This document shows positions 1 through 10,370 of a stretch of DNA of 64,000 nt, one piece after another (positions within the stretch are counted from its first letter, which is position 1; each line of letters opens with the position of its first letter). The notes beneath the pieces were generated by a model. That model worked only from the letters and a program-made list of their open reading frames with translations. It was not told the origin of the DNA and ran no database searches. The stretch is taken from NCBI GenBank assembly GCA_934047225.1, contig OW203989.1, forward strand, positions 6,981,977 through 7,045,976. Reading direction: 5' to 3'. The translations under genes and the position numbers were made by a program. Source of the DNA: Ypsolopha sequella (Eukaryota > Arthropoda > Insecta > Lepidoptera > Ypsolophidae).

Positions 1-525
1 TGTATAGCTTTTTTCGTGAAATTCATGCTTTTTTTAAAGTATTATAATTAAAAGAAGATTGAAAGTATGTTTATTTATAAAGTGTAATTGTCTTGAGTCA
101 AAATACATGCCATTTTTTTTCAAAGTTTTACCATCTACAATGACAGAACTGAATTCAATGTAAAACTGATGTTTAGCATTGTGGAGCCCCTTAATTTGTG
201 TTCTGTCTGCATACCTCAGAAGGCACGTTAATTTGTTGGTTCATTTGTGCCGGAAGTACATCGAAAAGGCAAATTGTTGGTGAAAATAGGATGTACGAGT
301 GTTGACTCTTCTAGAGGTAGACTCCATTGGGAAACACCACTAACACCCTCTCAGGGATAAAACTATGTTGTTTTATATCCCCTCTAAAAAGTTTTTGTTC
401 ACACAAAGTTGAATAGTTTTATTCATATAAAAAACCTAGAACCATATTTCTTCACTGACTGATTCTAAACTTCAACTTGGGAATATGTAGGTTCAATATT
501 GAAACCATAATAATAAGCAACTTAC

Positions 526-3469
526 GCCAAGAAGGTTCCCCTAGTGTTGATGTTGTGCATCAGGTCGTATCTCTTCATATCGGTCTCTGCGGTGCCAGTG
601 AGGGAGATCGCTGATGCATTGTTTACCAGGATATCAATACCGTTGAACTGAAAACGTACTGCAGTTGGAGTTGTATGTATAGGATGGTGGCTAAATGTCA
701 TTAACAGAAATTTCTTATAAACAAGGCTCTTCTTGAGTCATGTTGAGTAAAGGCTGGCGTCCTTTAGGGACGGATCGGGGCGGGTCGCATTGGAACGGGC
801 CGCGGTTCTGTGATGCTCTTGCGTCCATCTGTACGGGGCGCGGCGGACCACCTTTGAAATGAATGCTTTTGGCCGTAAAAAGAAACTATACTTTGAAGCC
901 TCTATTAAATCCATAGAAATAATTTTAAAATATTACGTGTACATTGTCTTGTATGTCTGTATACTCACGATTAATGTAAACAATACAGCACCGACTCAAA
1001 TGCGAATTTCACTCTTGTGTAGCTGAATTTTATATTCATGCGCCGCTGCTCATCGTGATATCTAGGGTCTCTTAGATCATACAGTTCTGTATACTTTTGC
1101 ACTAAAGAAATAAGCAGTTTTTCGTTCATTTTCGTTTATTTTTATTAGCACGGCACGTGCGCTCACATCCGCCTGCCTGCGTCGACTAGCCGGATCGGGG
1201 CGGGTCGCAGCGCACCGCCGACAGAAATACGCCTGCGAAGCGATCCGCCAATGCGTTGCCGCCCGCCGCGCTCCGATCCGTCGCTAATAAACGATATTTC
1301 TATGAAATTCTATGAAACATGGGCCAGGCGTATTTTTGCGTTGCGATGCGGCCCGACCCGATTCGCCTAGTGGACGCCAGCCTTTAAACAGTTTGAACTT
1401 TGCTCACCTTTCAAGATGAGCGGCAAAAATGTTTGGAACGAAAAGTTTATTCTTATTTATACTTAAAATATTTTGTTTAGTAGTAATTTTATCTCAAGAA
1501 GAGAAAAATATTAAAATTAGATTCCTCCAGGTCATCTAAGACAAGTTGAAGATCAATTGCATGTGAAAAAAATCTGAGCAAAGTCACAACAAGCACATGC
1601 TAGTTATTTCAACAAAATAGATATTAAAACATCAAACCTTTCTGTTAGCTACCAAGGGTTGCCTGGAAGATATTGCTATTAGCAATAAGTGCCGCCCTTG
1701 TACACCATGTTTAATTGTTTCTTTTGTCTTTTAAGTTATTTGTGTAAATATGCAAAAAGTGTTATAATTAATTAAAATAAATAAAACATCGTTATTGGTC
1801 CATTGGGATTCTGCAAGTACCTACAAGGCCAAGGCCTAGAAAAAGATGTCATTATCATTATTAATTATTATATCAAAATTTTTAAATTATTATTTAAGTC
1901 AGACTCGCACATGGCCAGTTTTTTTCAAGAAATATAAAACTAATATTTTTAGTATTTTTACCAAAGTAACAAATCTTTTTCAAGCTTTCTCTCAAACTGT
2001 CTCATTAATTAAGACCCATACGTAGCAGCAGGATTGTGAAAAACCTGCCTTTTTCTAATTAAAATTTAAAACTTCAAAGTTCTAATTTCCAAAAACCAAT
2101 CGAACCTGTGTAATGACAGTTTACACAAAACATAGGCAATATGTTATTACCTATGTTTTTAAGGTTTTGTTAAGGAATTATTGAATATATTTTGAATATA
2201 AGTGATCTGTTTCGATTAATTAGAAAAAGGCAGCTTTAAGTGTACGCAAATACTAAATGCTACTTTACTTCCTACAGAAAATGAAGTTGTATGAAAATCC
2301 ATCATTTCCTGCATTGCTCTCAAAATTATGTGATTTAATCTCTTCATTGTTTCTTTTTTAGTGTAAGTTTTTTTATTTTATCTTTTTTTTTGGTATGTTT
2401 AGCCCTGCAATTTCATAGTTTTAGTATATAGAGTGCATTTTAAGAGCAACACTGCAATCAGCGTCGTGTTATAAACAGATGAGCTGAAATAAAAGCTTTT
2501 ACGAAAACTATTTTTGTGGTACCTTCTTCACAGCCTCATCAATGGCTTTCTGCACTTGCTTCTCATCTCTGACATCCACAATGCATGGCAGTGCCTTGCC
2601 TCCAAGGGCTTCAACTAGAAAACAAATCAAATAACTTCAAGAACATAAATAAAGAACTTGAAACAAACAATAAAGTCAATTCTAAAGGCTTTAACTTCAG
2701 TTCCAAAGTACTTTAGCTTCTGTGCCTAACCATTGAGGAGTATTTTGCAATGAAACAATTCAGTTTTGAGAGCACTAAAACTATAATTAAAGCCTTCAGA
2801 ATTGTCTTTAAAATTATCTATATAAGTGTGAAGAAAATACTAAAAGAAATCTCAATTATTCATATTGACAAATTGTAGATATACCTCCTATAATCTTGAT
2901 TGGTAACAACTGAAGTCGGTTTATTGCTATTTACAACCCATCAAAGGGTTCAAGTGTGCAGAAAATACTAAAAGAAATCCCAATTATTTATATTGACGAA
3001 TTGTAGGTATACCACCTTATCTTGATTGGTAACAACTGAAGTCGGTTTATTGCTATTTACAACCCATCAAAGGGTTCAAGTTCAAAGTCCAAACTATCAT
3101 AACAAAGGTATATCTCTGCAAAAACACCACTTAGCACCTAGACTCTGTACTCGGATTAATTTATACAGTCCCAGGAACATTTTAGGGGTTTTGATCTACT
3201 CACTCTCTTCGGCAGCAGAGTAGATAGTCCCAGGGAGCTTCGGATGGGGCTCCGCAGTTTTTGCAGCAACGACGACGTTTGCACCATCTTTGGCAGCTTT
3301 TAGGGCAATAGCCTTGCCAATACCTCTTGAAGCACCAGTAATAAACAGCGTGCGACCTGCCAATTTCCTAAATTAGGAAAATAAACGATCAAACTCAACA
3401 CAAAAGTAGAGCACCAGCCGCCGACGTAGACGGTTTTTGAACTCACCCTGTGTTTGCGACTAAACTCAT
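526..3469 (-). CDS. HSDL2: HSDL2-like short-chain dehydrogenase, 5' four exons (partial, runs off left edge)
   Basis: Exons on the minus strand: 3447-3469 (ATG at 3467-3469), 3204-3367, 2523-2614 and 526-647. All junctions are GT-AG and the phases join exactly, giving 133 full codons plus two bases of the next. The product begins MSLVANTGKLAGRTLF. It carries the Rossmann glycine motif TGASRGIG at residues 18-25, VDVRD around residue 76 and NNAS at 102-105, all standard for a nucleotide-binding short-chain dehydrogenase. The stretches EPHPKLPGTIYSAAEE and NNASAISLTGT match HSDL2 (hydroxysteroid dehydrogenase-like 2, a peroxisomal/mitochondrial SDR usually with a C-terminal SCP2 sterol-carrier domain). 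The catalytic YxxxK and the SCP2 part would lie in exons beyond position 1; I found no further exon in 1-525. Family assignment is firm; true substrate unknown. Confidence 0.92.
749..1385. mobile_element. GC-rich terminal-inverted-repeat element in HSDL2 intron 3
   Basis: The ends are inverted repeats: TAAAGGCTGGCGTCC on the left and GGACGCCAGCCTTTA on the right. The match continues inward with gaps (ATCGGGGCGGG against the complement of CCCGACCCGAT). The interior is CpG-rich, unlike the AT-rich intron around it, and holds internal copies of CGGATCGGGGCGGGTCGCA near 771 and 1191. No coding potential was seen. It looks like a non-autonomous DNA element; the family is not recognised and the target duplication is uncertain. 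Confidence 0.7.
2046..2233. mobile_element. Short MITE in HSDL2 intron 3
   Basis: Inverted ends CTGCCTTTTTCTAATTAA (left) and TTAATTAGAAAAAGGCAG (right) bound about 190 bp of AT-rich DNA with no open frame. The right end motif recurs near 36820 (attaattagaaaaaggcgg), so it is a dispersed family. Confidence 0.65.
2826..3080. repeat. Two-unit tandem duplication, about 128-bp unit
   Basis: The segment starting GTGTGAAGAAAATACTAAAA at 2826 is repeated starting at 2954 with a few substitutions. Both units end in the phrase acccatcaaagggttcaagt. It lies inside HSDL2 intron 2 and does not touch an exon. Confidence 0.9.
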
Positions 3470-4399
3470 TTTGATGATTCACTTATATCTTACAAACACG
3501 AAAATGTTGTTTCACGAACTGATAGAAAGTTTATATGTGTAACTTGTAAAAGTTATGAAGGAAAAAAAAGTTAATTTCCTTCTTTTCTTCGTCCACGACT
3601 GACTGCAGGTCTGACAGTGACAGTTTGTAGACAATTCGTTTTTTGACAGTTGATAATCGATGTTGCTACTTGTAAAAATTAGTTTCTCAGAAGTGCGTTC
3701 ATTAAAAAAACCTAGGCTGGGTAGAAACACTGAAGTTGTAACGTTGAGCTTTTCAACGGGTTTCGTCGTGTAGCGACGCTCCAAACGTGTTGTCATATTT
3801 GCATTATATTTAAGTTCCGTTCCTAAGCGTCTGAGTAAATGTAAAATTTAACTGTCAACCGTTCCACAACCACCCGAGTGAAAACCAAAAGCACCGAACA
3901 GCTCCAAACAATTCTTGAAGTCGTTCCTTTTGTTAGTTAAATTTTACACGTCGTAATTTCAGGGGTAAATTTTCACTTTGACATTTGTCATAACATTACG
4001 CACCAATTTTTAGTTCCTGGGTTAAAGAATTCATCGGAATTACTTGTAAAGCCATGTTATTTCAGTAATATTGATACATTATACAAAAAAATATCCTGTG
4101 CCACGTAAATAAACTGCCTTTACAAAGTGGCCATTACAAAACTATTAGTGAATAGCTTCCGTCTCAGTCTTAACTTTTTCACTCTTACGAAGTAAAGTTT
4201 ACATTTATCCCGGCGTTTAAGAACGCAGCCTTAGTATACATGTAACGTTGAGAGGACCCCCTCTGTACGAAGTTTAACGTAAATATATCAAGTATAACGT
4301 TGAGAGGACCCCCTCAATACAAACATTAACGTAAACGTGTCAAGTGACGTTTGAAGCCTATACCAACCTTACTCAGACTTGATGTTGAAAATGTCGACA
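3470..4399. other. HSDL2 5' flank; no gene seen
   Basis: This is the region upstream of the HSDL2 start and should hold its 5' UTR and promoter, but I see no clear core promoter. Near 4241-4340 the phrase AACGTTGAGAGGACCCCCT occurs twice about 54 bp apart, each followed by a taacgtaaa-like tail. Short open frames here show no recognisable protein. Confidence 0.4.
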
Positions 4400-4665
4400 C
4401 CAGATAGCCGTTCATAAATAAACACTTTCGTCAGGTTTCAACACTGACAGCAAGATAGCGTATACAATATTTTTAACGCGTGCAACAGAGATGGCATTAG
4501 AACCCGTGTTGCGACCCCTAATTTATGAACGCGGCCCAGCAGCGTAGCGATACTGTTATTTTAAACGGTCGGTGTTGAGACGCGAGTTGATTTTTGAACG
4601 GGTTAGAGTTGCGACCCGTGGGGTAGGAAACCCAACACGGTGTAAGTTTATGAACGACTATCTGG
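4400..4665. mobile_element. MITE with 19-bp imperfect terminal inverted repeats
   Basis: The left end CCAGATAGCCGTTCATAAA is the inverse of the right end TTTATGAACGACTATCTGG with one mismatch. The interior is non-coding and moderately GC-rich. No target duplication could be fixed. Confidence 0.75.
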
Positions 4666-5775
4666 ATAGTTCAAACAATTTCTTTGTATCATGGCAATAC
4701 CGGAAGTTATCATACCAAAGTAAATAAATTAAAATAAATTGAAAGTGTCTGTTTCCGGTTCCGGAAAACTTATAATATCTTTTTATTTGGTCTAGGAAAA
4801 TAGACGGCCAGGGATTCGCTGGCGCCATAAATGTTCCGTACTTTTATTTCAAATAGATATTGAAATTTTGTGACACATAAAATACAGGGCCTAATTTCCA
4901 GGACGAATTTGATATTTACCTTACCTTCCAAATTTGTGGGCAGAAATTATTCATGAATGAATGAATACATTTTTTTTTTAAATCTTATTTATTTTACAAG
5001 CCATACATCTTAAGATTAATTCGGCTTTGAATGAATAAATGAAATGAACCTTTAGGCAGAGCTTGTCTATCTGTGGCAGGCAAATAGTATCATTCTGCCC
5101 TTTACAAACGGCGTCGTCAGTTTGTAAACGCTCGCTGTATTGCAATTTGCCATTCGGCAAATTGAAAAAATGGCTGTCGTTTGTAAAAATACTTTTTTGT
5201 GCCATTATTTGTGCAAGATTGTTCATACGATGGTATGAAAAACATTGGGCTGCATAATTATTTTTAATAATTTGTTTGATGACGATACTTTCGCGCTTTC
5301 GATACTTTCGATTACTACTGTCGACGTTTGTCATTCGGTGGCCTTCAATTAGCGACGTTTTCTCCATGGGGTCAAAAGGGCTATCACCCAGGGCGACCTG
5401 TTTCGAGGGGCAGCCCTCCCGTTTCGTAATTTAGTTAGAATCTTTATTAATTTAATCATTTCACATAAAATATACGTAATATCACGAATCGCGAGAAGGA
5501 GGAGTATACTTGAAACGATGCGAATAATTTCGTTTAACGTTTTAGCCGTTTGTGACCAGCTTCTGAAAGCGAAAGATTGCGTACGATAAAATAAATGCGT
5601 AATAGATAAAGTTTGCATTCCTTCCGGGAATGGATCAGAATCAGACGATAGAAGAGATAATAAGAACCAGCGCCAAAGTGCTCGAATCCAATCCACATAC
5701 TCACACAAAAGATCCGTCAGCATTATTTAGCAATTATTAACATACAGGCCGACATACTTAAGAGGATGGCATACC
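4666..5775. other. Intergenic DNA; nothing recognised
   Basis: Mixed-composition DNA with overlapping open frames of up to 129 codons on both strands. None shows a conserved motif, splice context or similarity I recognise, so I treat them as chance frames. Confidence 0.4.
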
Positions 5776-6228
5776 CTAGCAACTTTTTGTATTACCCGTC
5801 CAGCACAATAAGTCTAATGGCAAATACCTTATTTGCTTTTTATAGAGGCGATTATATGTTGGCTCTTTGGCCTCTTGTTCTTGGACGCGTAATACTAGTG
5901 ATAACGCAGCGAAACAACAATATGGTGTGTTTTTAGCTAATACTGAAATATTTTGTAAGAAAAAAAATATTGGATTTAGGTAACATCTCTTCATATTTCT
6001 ATTGCCTATTTTATAAAAAAAAATCAAGTTGATCTCTTAACCGCGTCTTTGAAACGAACGTTTGAAAACCAAAAAAAGAGGGTGGAAAACATTTTTTTTT
6101 TACTTAAGTATAAATCTTAAAACATTGTTTATAGGTGGAATCCCTAGATAAACGATCGATAAATCAAATATATTTTCTTCAATATGAGGAGAGACCTAGT
6201 TTATTCTAATGAACCCTTGAAAACCTAA
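5776..6228 (+). repeat. Dispersed repeat, copy 1 (second copy at 60126-60572)
   Basis: This segment aligns along its length with 60126-60572 in the same orientation. Shared phrases include tagcaacttttt, agaggcgattatatgttggc, cgcagcgaaacaacaa and agagggtggaaaacatttt. Both copies have indels and no conserved long frame. The family is not recognised. Confidence 0.85.
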
Positions 6229-6884
6229 GAAAACTAAGAAGTTTTCATTGGAAAAATATTTCTAATTACGTTTTTGCTTTTTTTTTTTTGCGTTTTTGTT
6301 TCAGCAGTGGGTTAGGGAGTGGCCAATTGTATTCGGCCAGGGCGTGCAGATCTAAAATAAGACTCTGCCTTCGATTATTGTCTTCATGCAGACAGTGCAT
6401 CAGGCCTATTTGTCAGTTGAAGATGTAAGAACATAACGTATCTTCTTCCATTTATTATATCAACGCAAGCAGGTGTAGTGGGGGCGTGTCTTGGGCGCTT
6501 AAAAAAAACTATTGCATTAAGTAGTTTTTTTTTTGTTTAAAAACTTCCTTGCAAGCCCATTGAAACCTCGCGCCCCTAGACACGTGTCTGATTTGTCTAA
6601 AGGATAAATCACCTCTGAGAGCGAAGCGACTCTCAATACTTCTAACAGAATTACTATATGCCGAAGATTCGTCAAATAGCCAGCGTTTAGAATCTGACGA
6701 CGCCACTGTTTGTAAACGGTGGAATTTTATTGTCTGCAACATATCTATCCATACTTGCTAATATAAAGTCTGTAAAAATGGGGTATGCATATAGAACAAA
6801 AAAAATAAAATTGCATTCATATGCGGCTTTCTTTATTATCATTGTAGTGACCCTAGTCAACATATACGGTGACATCTTATATAT

Positions 6885-7085
6885 GCAGCCAAATTCATAC
6901 CGGAGGCTCGGTAAGTGTTCAGTATCACGGATCAATAACACTTTTTTTGCTAATTTCACAAAATCAAATGTTGACCTCCCATTGTAATTGACTCGGGATT
7001 GGGCTTGCGTGTTGGAACATGAAAAATTACAATTTACGAATTTCAAAAAAAGGGTCATCGAACCATGATACTTCACTTATCGACT
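6885..7085 (+). repeat. Partial copy of the 45775-46034 MITE family
   Basis: The stretch ccaaattcataccggaggct and the following gtaagtgttcagtatc-like text match 45806 onward (ccaaattcatactggaggct). The far end, catcgaaccatgatactt, matches the second half of that element. Only one clear end is present here. Confidence 0.6.
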
Positions 7086-7241
7086 CTTCAGTATTAATTT
7101 GGATGCATAAATAAATGTCGACCTTGTATAGGCGATAAAGGTTGTAAATAAAATAACACCCAAGCCGAAACGGGGCAGATATTGAATAAACACGATTGGA
7201 GCCGCGGGCGAAAGGCCATCCCAAAGCTTAATTTCTAAGAT

Positions 7242-7660
7242 TTTTTAAAAAATATTTTTCGGAGTATACGCCATTTTAGGATATAGTTTTCATTATTTTG
7301 GTATAATCAACCATTATTAATTGATGATTTTTAAAGAATTGTCCGATATGACGTCACTTGAGAAATTTAGGCATTATGCAGATTCACTGTGTGATTGCTT
7401 GTAAAAAAGTGATCTGTCTCTGTCTGCCTACTCATCTGCCAACCATCTGTCAAATCAGTCGGAAGTAAATTATTATAAATTTATCAAGATAGCCAAGGAC
7501 ACATTTCTAAATAGCAATTTCTCAAGGGACGTCACACGAAGACAAGTTGCAGCTTTTTCGTAAAAATATTCATCATCATGAGGTTTTTTAGACCCCAAAT
7601 TCTAAAATACGGGTTATTAAATCTAAATCTCGAAATGGTTTTCGAATTTACACACCTTAA
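7242..7660 (-). repeat. Dispersed repeat, inverted partner of 17757-18180
   Basis: The reverse complement of this block aligns with 17757-18180: cgaaaccatttcgagattta-type text at one end, then gacgtcac, a run of agacagacagag-type text, and aaaacggcgtatac at the other end. The two copies are diverged by substitutions and small indels. Non-coding. Confidence 0.8.
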
Positions 7661-8406
7661 TATAACTTAATATAAGCGAATTGAGAAATAAGACGCAAAA
7701 TAGATTTGAAATACATTTATATATTTTGTGCATCACTCCAATATCCCACTCGTTTAGAACTCTAATTTACAACGGACCTCCGAAATTGTGAATATATTTG
7801 CTATGAGTAAAATGAAATTATTTTTATCATAAGACATTTAGTTAGGCATCATTATATCTCGTTCTATATATGGCTCAAAGTAATAAAAAAGTATCTGATA
7901 TAATAAGTTTTTCTTTTTAAATACACTCTTTCTCTATTTACAGTAACTATATCACCTACGTACTTACACCAACCATTAGATATTTTACTCTGGGGTAAAT
8001 CTAATTAATCTTGAGTATTTAAAAAACACAATAAACACTTGTTTATTTATATAACAAAATACTATATCAGAGATCATTCACACTGCTCCATTAAAATACG
8101 AAATTAATTGTAACATTACGCACACAAACTATTTTAAAACATTTCCACAAAAATGAGCAATCAAAGGACGGTTATAACTGTTAATGATTTAAAATAACAA
8201 GAACCTAATTAAATGTAAGAAATTGTTAAAATCGTTACATATTAAATTGTATATTTTTCATGAATTTTGTTATGCATTAAATTGAAATGTGTCCACCCTG
8301 TTTTCCTTAGATATGCTCTGCTGATAATAATTTGAAATATCCATAGATTTATCTCTAATCTACATCTTTTTTAATTTATTAGCATTAAAACAATAAAAAA
8401 AATATT

Positions 8407-8452
8407 ATTCGATATATTTCGACCCTCGGTATGGGGCCGTCATCAATCGAAT
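8407..8452 (-). ncRNA. Hammerhead-like motif (TTGATGA core)
   Basis: Read on the minus strand: stem I ATTCGA (8452-8447), core TTGATGA (8446-8440), one extra C, stem II GGCCC with GGGTC, then GAAA (8420-8417), the self-complementary ATATAT and stem I TCGAAT (to 8407). The core differs from the consensus CTGATGA at C3. Confidence 0.55.
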
Positions 8453-8527
8453 GCAAAAAAAAAAGTAATAAGTCTGTCGTTATTATTTTTTAATATAACT
8501 AACTTATGTAATTATTTTATTTTTTGC

Positions 8528-8568
8528 ATTCGACTGATGACGACCGAGGGGCGAAATATATCGAATAA
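8528..8568 (+). ncRNA. Hammerhead-like motif (canonical CTGATGA core)
   Basis: Stem I ATTCGA (8528-8533) pairs with TCGAAT further down. The core CTGATGA is at 8534-8540, a shortened stem II at 8541-8552, GAAA at 8553-8556, followed by TATATC. Stem II is shorter than in the partner arm, so activity is doubtful. Confidence 0.6.
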
Positions 8569-8588
8569 TATTTTTTTCAATTGTTTTG

Positions 8589-10034
8589 TTGCTAATAGAT
8601 AAAAACGAAATAAATAAAGCTTATAGAAGCAAAATATAATATATTTATTAACATAACATCTACATCTTCAAACCCATGTTTTCCAGATGTCACACGCTAC
8701 AACCACAACTTTAAGTTTTTTTCTTGCTACATTATTTTCAAAACTCTTTTTTCCGAGGATAGCCTCCGCTACTCTATCTTTTACTTTTACATGATACTTA
8801 ATATCTTAATATTCAGTATCTACAGTTGATTCTACTACTGCTCTACAGCAGTACCGAATATGTCAATACCTCAGGAAAAAGAGTACCTCGGCAATTTTCC
8901 GAATAAAGGGTGTTTCGAAAAACTCATTTAAAAAGTATTGTTTTTATTTGGTGGTAACGGATTTGAAATACTTTTGGTGGTTCTACTGGTAAGCATGGCA
9001 TGTAAAGCTTGTAAATATAAATATATATACGTAAACTAGAAAAAACTAGAAACCTCGCTCAAGTCAGTTTATGATGTAACAATAAAAAAAAAATCTTGAT
9101 TAAAAACTGAAATTTGTGACTGTAGCAACATTTAGATAATTGGGTCTGGGGATGTTGCCTCAGGATTTGAATTTAGAGGCACTTTTGATGACAAATTTTC
9201 TTGCAAAATATTAGTACGGTGAATCATTAATTCGATGAGCACGCGAGACCTTAATTTCCTTATAATTCATTTTTATTGATCATCTCCTTTTTTAATATAT
9301 GTGGAGGTGAAGTTTGTGAAGAAAAAATAAATTTATTAACAAAATAATTTGTCAAATTTATTTATGTAGTTTATATATTCATTCAAGCTCATCTATTACG
9401 ATTTTCTAAACTGATTCTCTTCACTTGTGCTTTTCCAGCGATAATTTAATATGTAACCTTGAAGTTAGGCTAGGAATCTACGAAATATATAGGAATCTAT
9501 AGTACGATACGATAGACAGGAAAAGCTATCTACTTATTAATGTTGGTATGTATGTGTAACAAGAATTCTATAATCAGTTTAACAAATAAACTGTTACAGT
9601 GAGAAGCACCATAAATTCTGTTACAATCATATTTCTCTATTAGTTATTTTATTACTAACAACTTTTACCTACCTATCTATTTAAAGCGTAACAAAAATAG
9701 AAAACTATTGGCACCAAAAATAAAGACTATTTTATAAGAACAGCGCTTATAGTAACAACAGGGGGAAACTCCGAAAAGAATAGTTCGTATTTAGAGAGAG
9801 ATCCATCTCTGTAACATTAAATCTGCATGTGGACGTCTACCTGAACAATAATCGAATCTCTCCGGAATTCTCCTACTGTACATTAAAAAAATAATTGCCT
9901 ATTTAATCAGCCTCACAACTACATTTAACAAAGTTTAAAACTTTGAAGTAAGTACCTACTTACAAACAAACAATTTGTAGAAGTTCATAACGCATGCAAC
10001 CTCCCAATCTTTTCCTTAATTTCAAGATTAGAAT
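8589..10034. other. Wake 3' flank and probable 3' UTR; no gene seen
   Basis: AT-rich DNA downstream of the wake stop codon (10035-10037). Minus-strand AATAAA candidates occur, for example near 9648, but I cannot choose the cleavage site. No protein-coding or structural RNA signal was found. Confidence 0.4.
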
Positions 10035-10370
10035 TCAGATAAAAGCTGGCTGCTTAGCCGAATGCTGCAGAGCTGCTAGAACATCATGTTTAAGCCTGAC
10101 GTAAAGTCTGCCTTTTCTCCAAGGATTCTGTAACTGTAGAGGTCTGAAGTCATCCCTAAGGCACCTTTCCCGTGCTCCGATAACTGCTACCAAACAAAAG
10201 TCTTGAAGTTTCTCAGGGCCGTATACAGGACCCGCTTTTCCTTTGAGGACGGCTGCCATGTTGAGCTGCTTTACAACTAGGTCGATGACTTCACGAGCTG
10301 AGGTTCTAGGGGTCACGTGGAGTTTGAGAGATGTGCCGACAGCGAGACCTGTTTCGTAAGCCGCAAATAC
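10035..10370 (-). CDS. wake: wake last exon: RA-like domain and stop
   Basis: 336 nt including the stop at 10035-10037. It begins VFAAYETGLAVGTSLKLHV, then TSAREVIDLVVKQLN and FCLVAVIGARERCLRDDF, ending KQPAFI. The pattern (L-V beta strand, TSA-E-V--LV-KQL helix, F-L--V---E--L-D) is a Ras-association-type ubiquitin fold, known at the C-terminus of WAKE/ANKFN1. Confidence 0.93.
   Translation of the reverse strand, partial: VFAAYETGLAVGTSLKLHVTPRTSAREVIDLVVKQLNMAAVLKGKAGPVYGPEKLQDFCLVAVIGARERCLRDDFRPLQLQNPWRKGRLYVRLKHDVLAALQHSAKQPAFI

Larger units (their letters stand above)
8386..8588. mobile_element. Foldback element with a hammerhead-like motif in each arm
   Basis: The left arm (from 8386) and right arm (to 8588) are inverted copies: both outer parts read aatattattcgatatattt in complementary orientation. 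Each arm carries one hammerhead-like core pointing outward (minus strand on the left, plus strand on the right). The centre is AT-rich. Confidence 0.8.

Noticed and set aside
1..525. Further HSDL2 exon
   Set aside because: No stretch here continues the SDR frame with a valid acceptor; the next exon must be beyond the edge.
4978..5723. Overlapping 124- and 129-codon minus frames
   Set aside because: No recognisable motif or splice structure, and a plus-strand frame overlaps; treated as chance.
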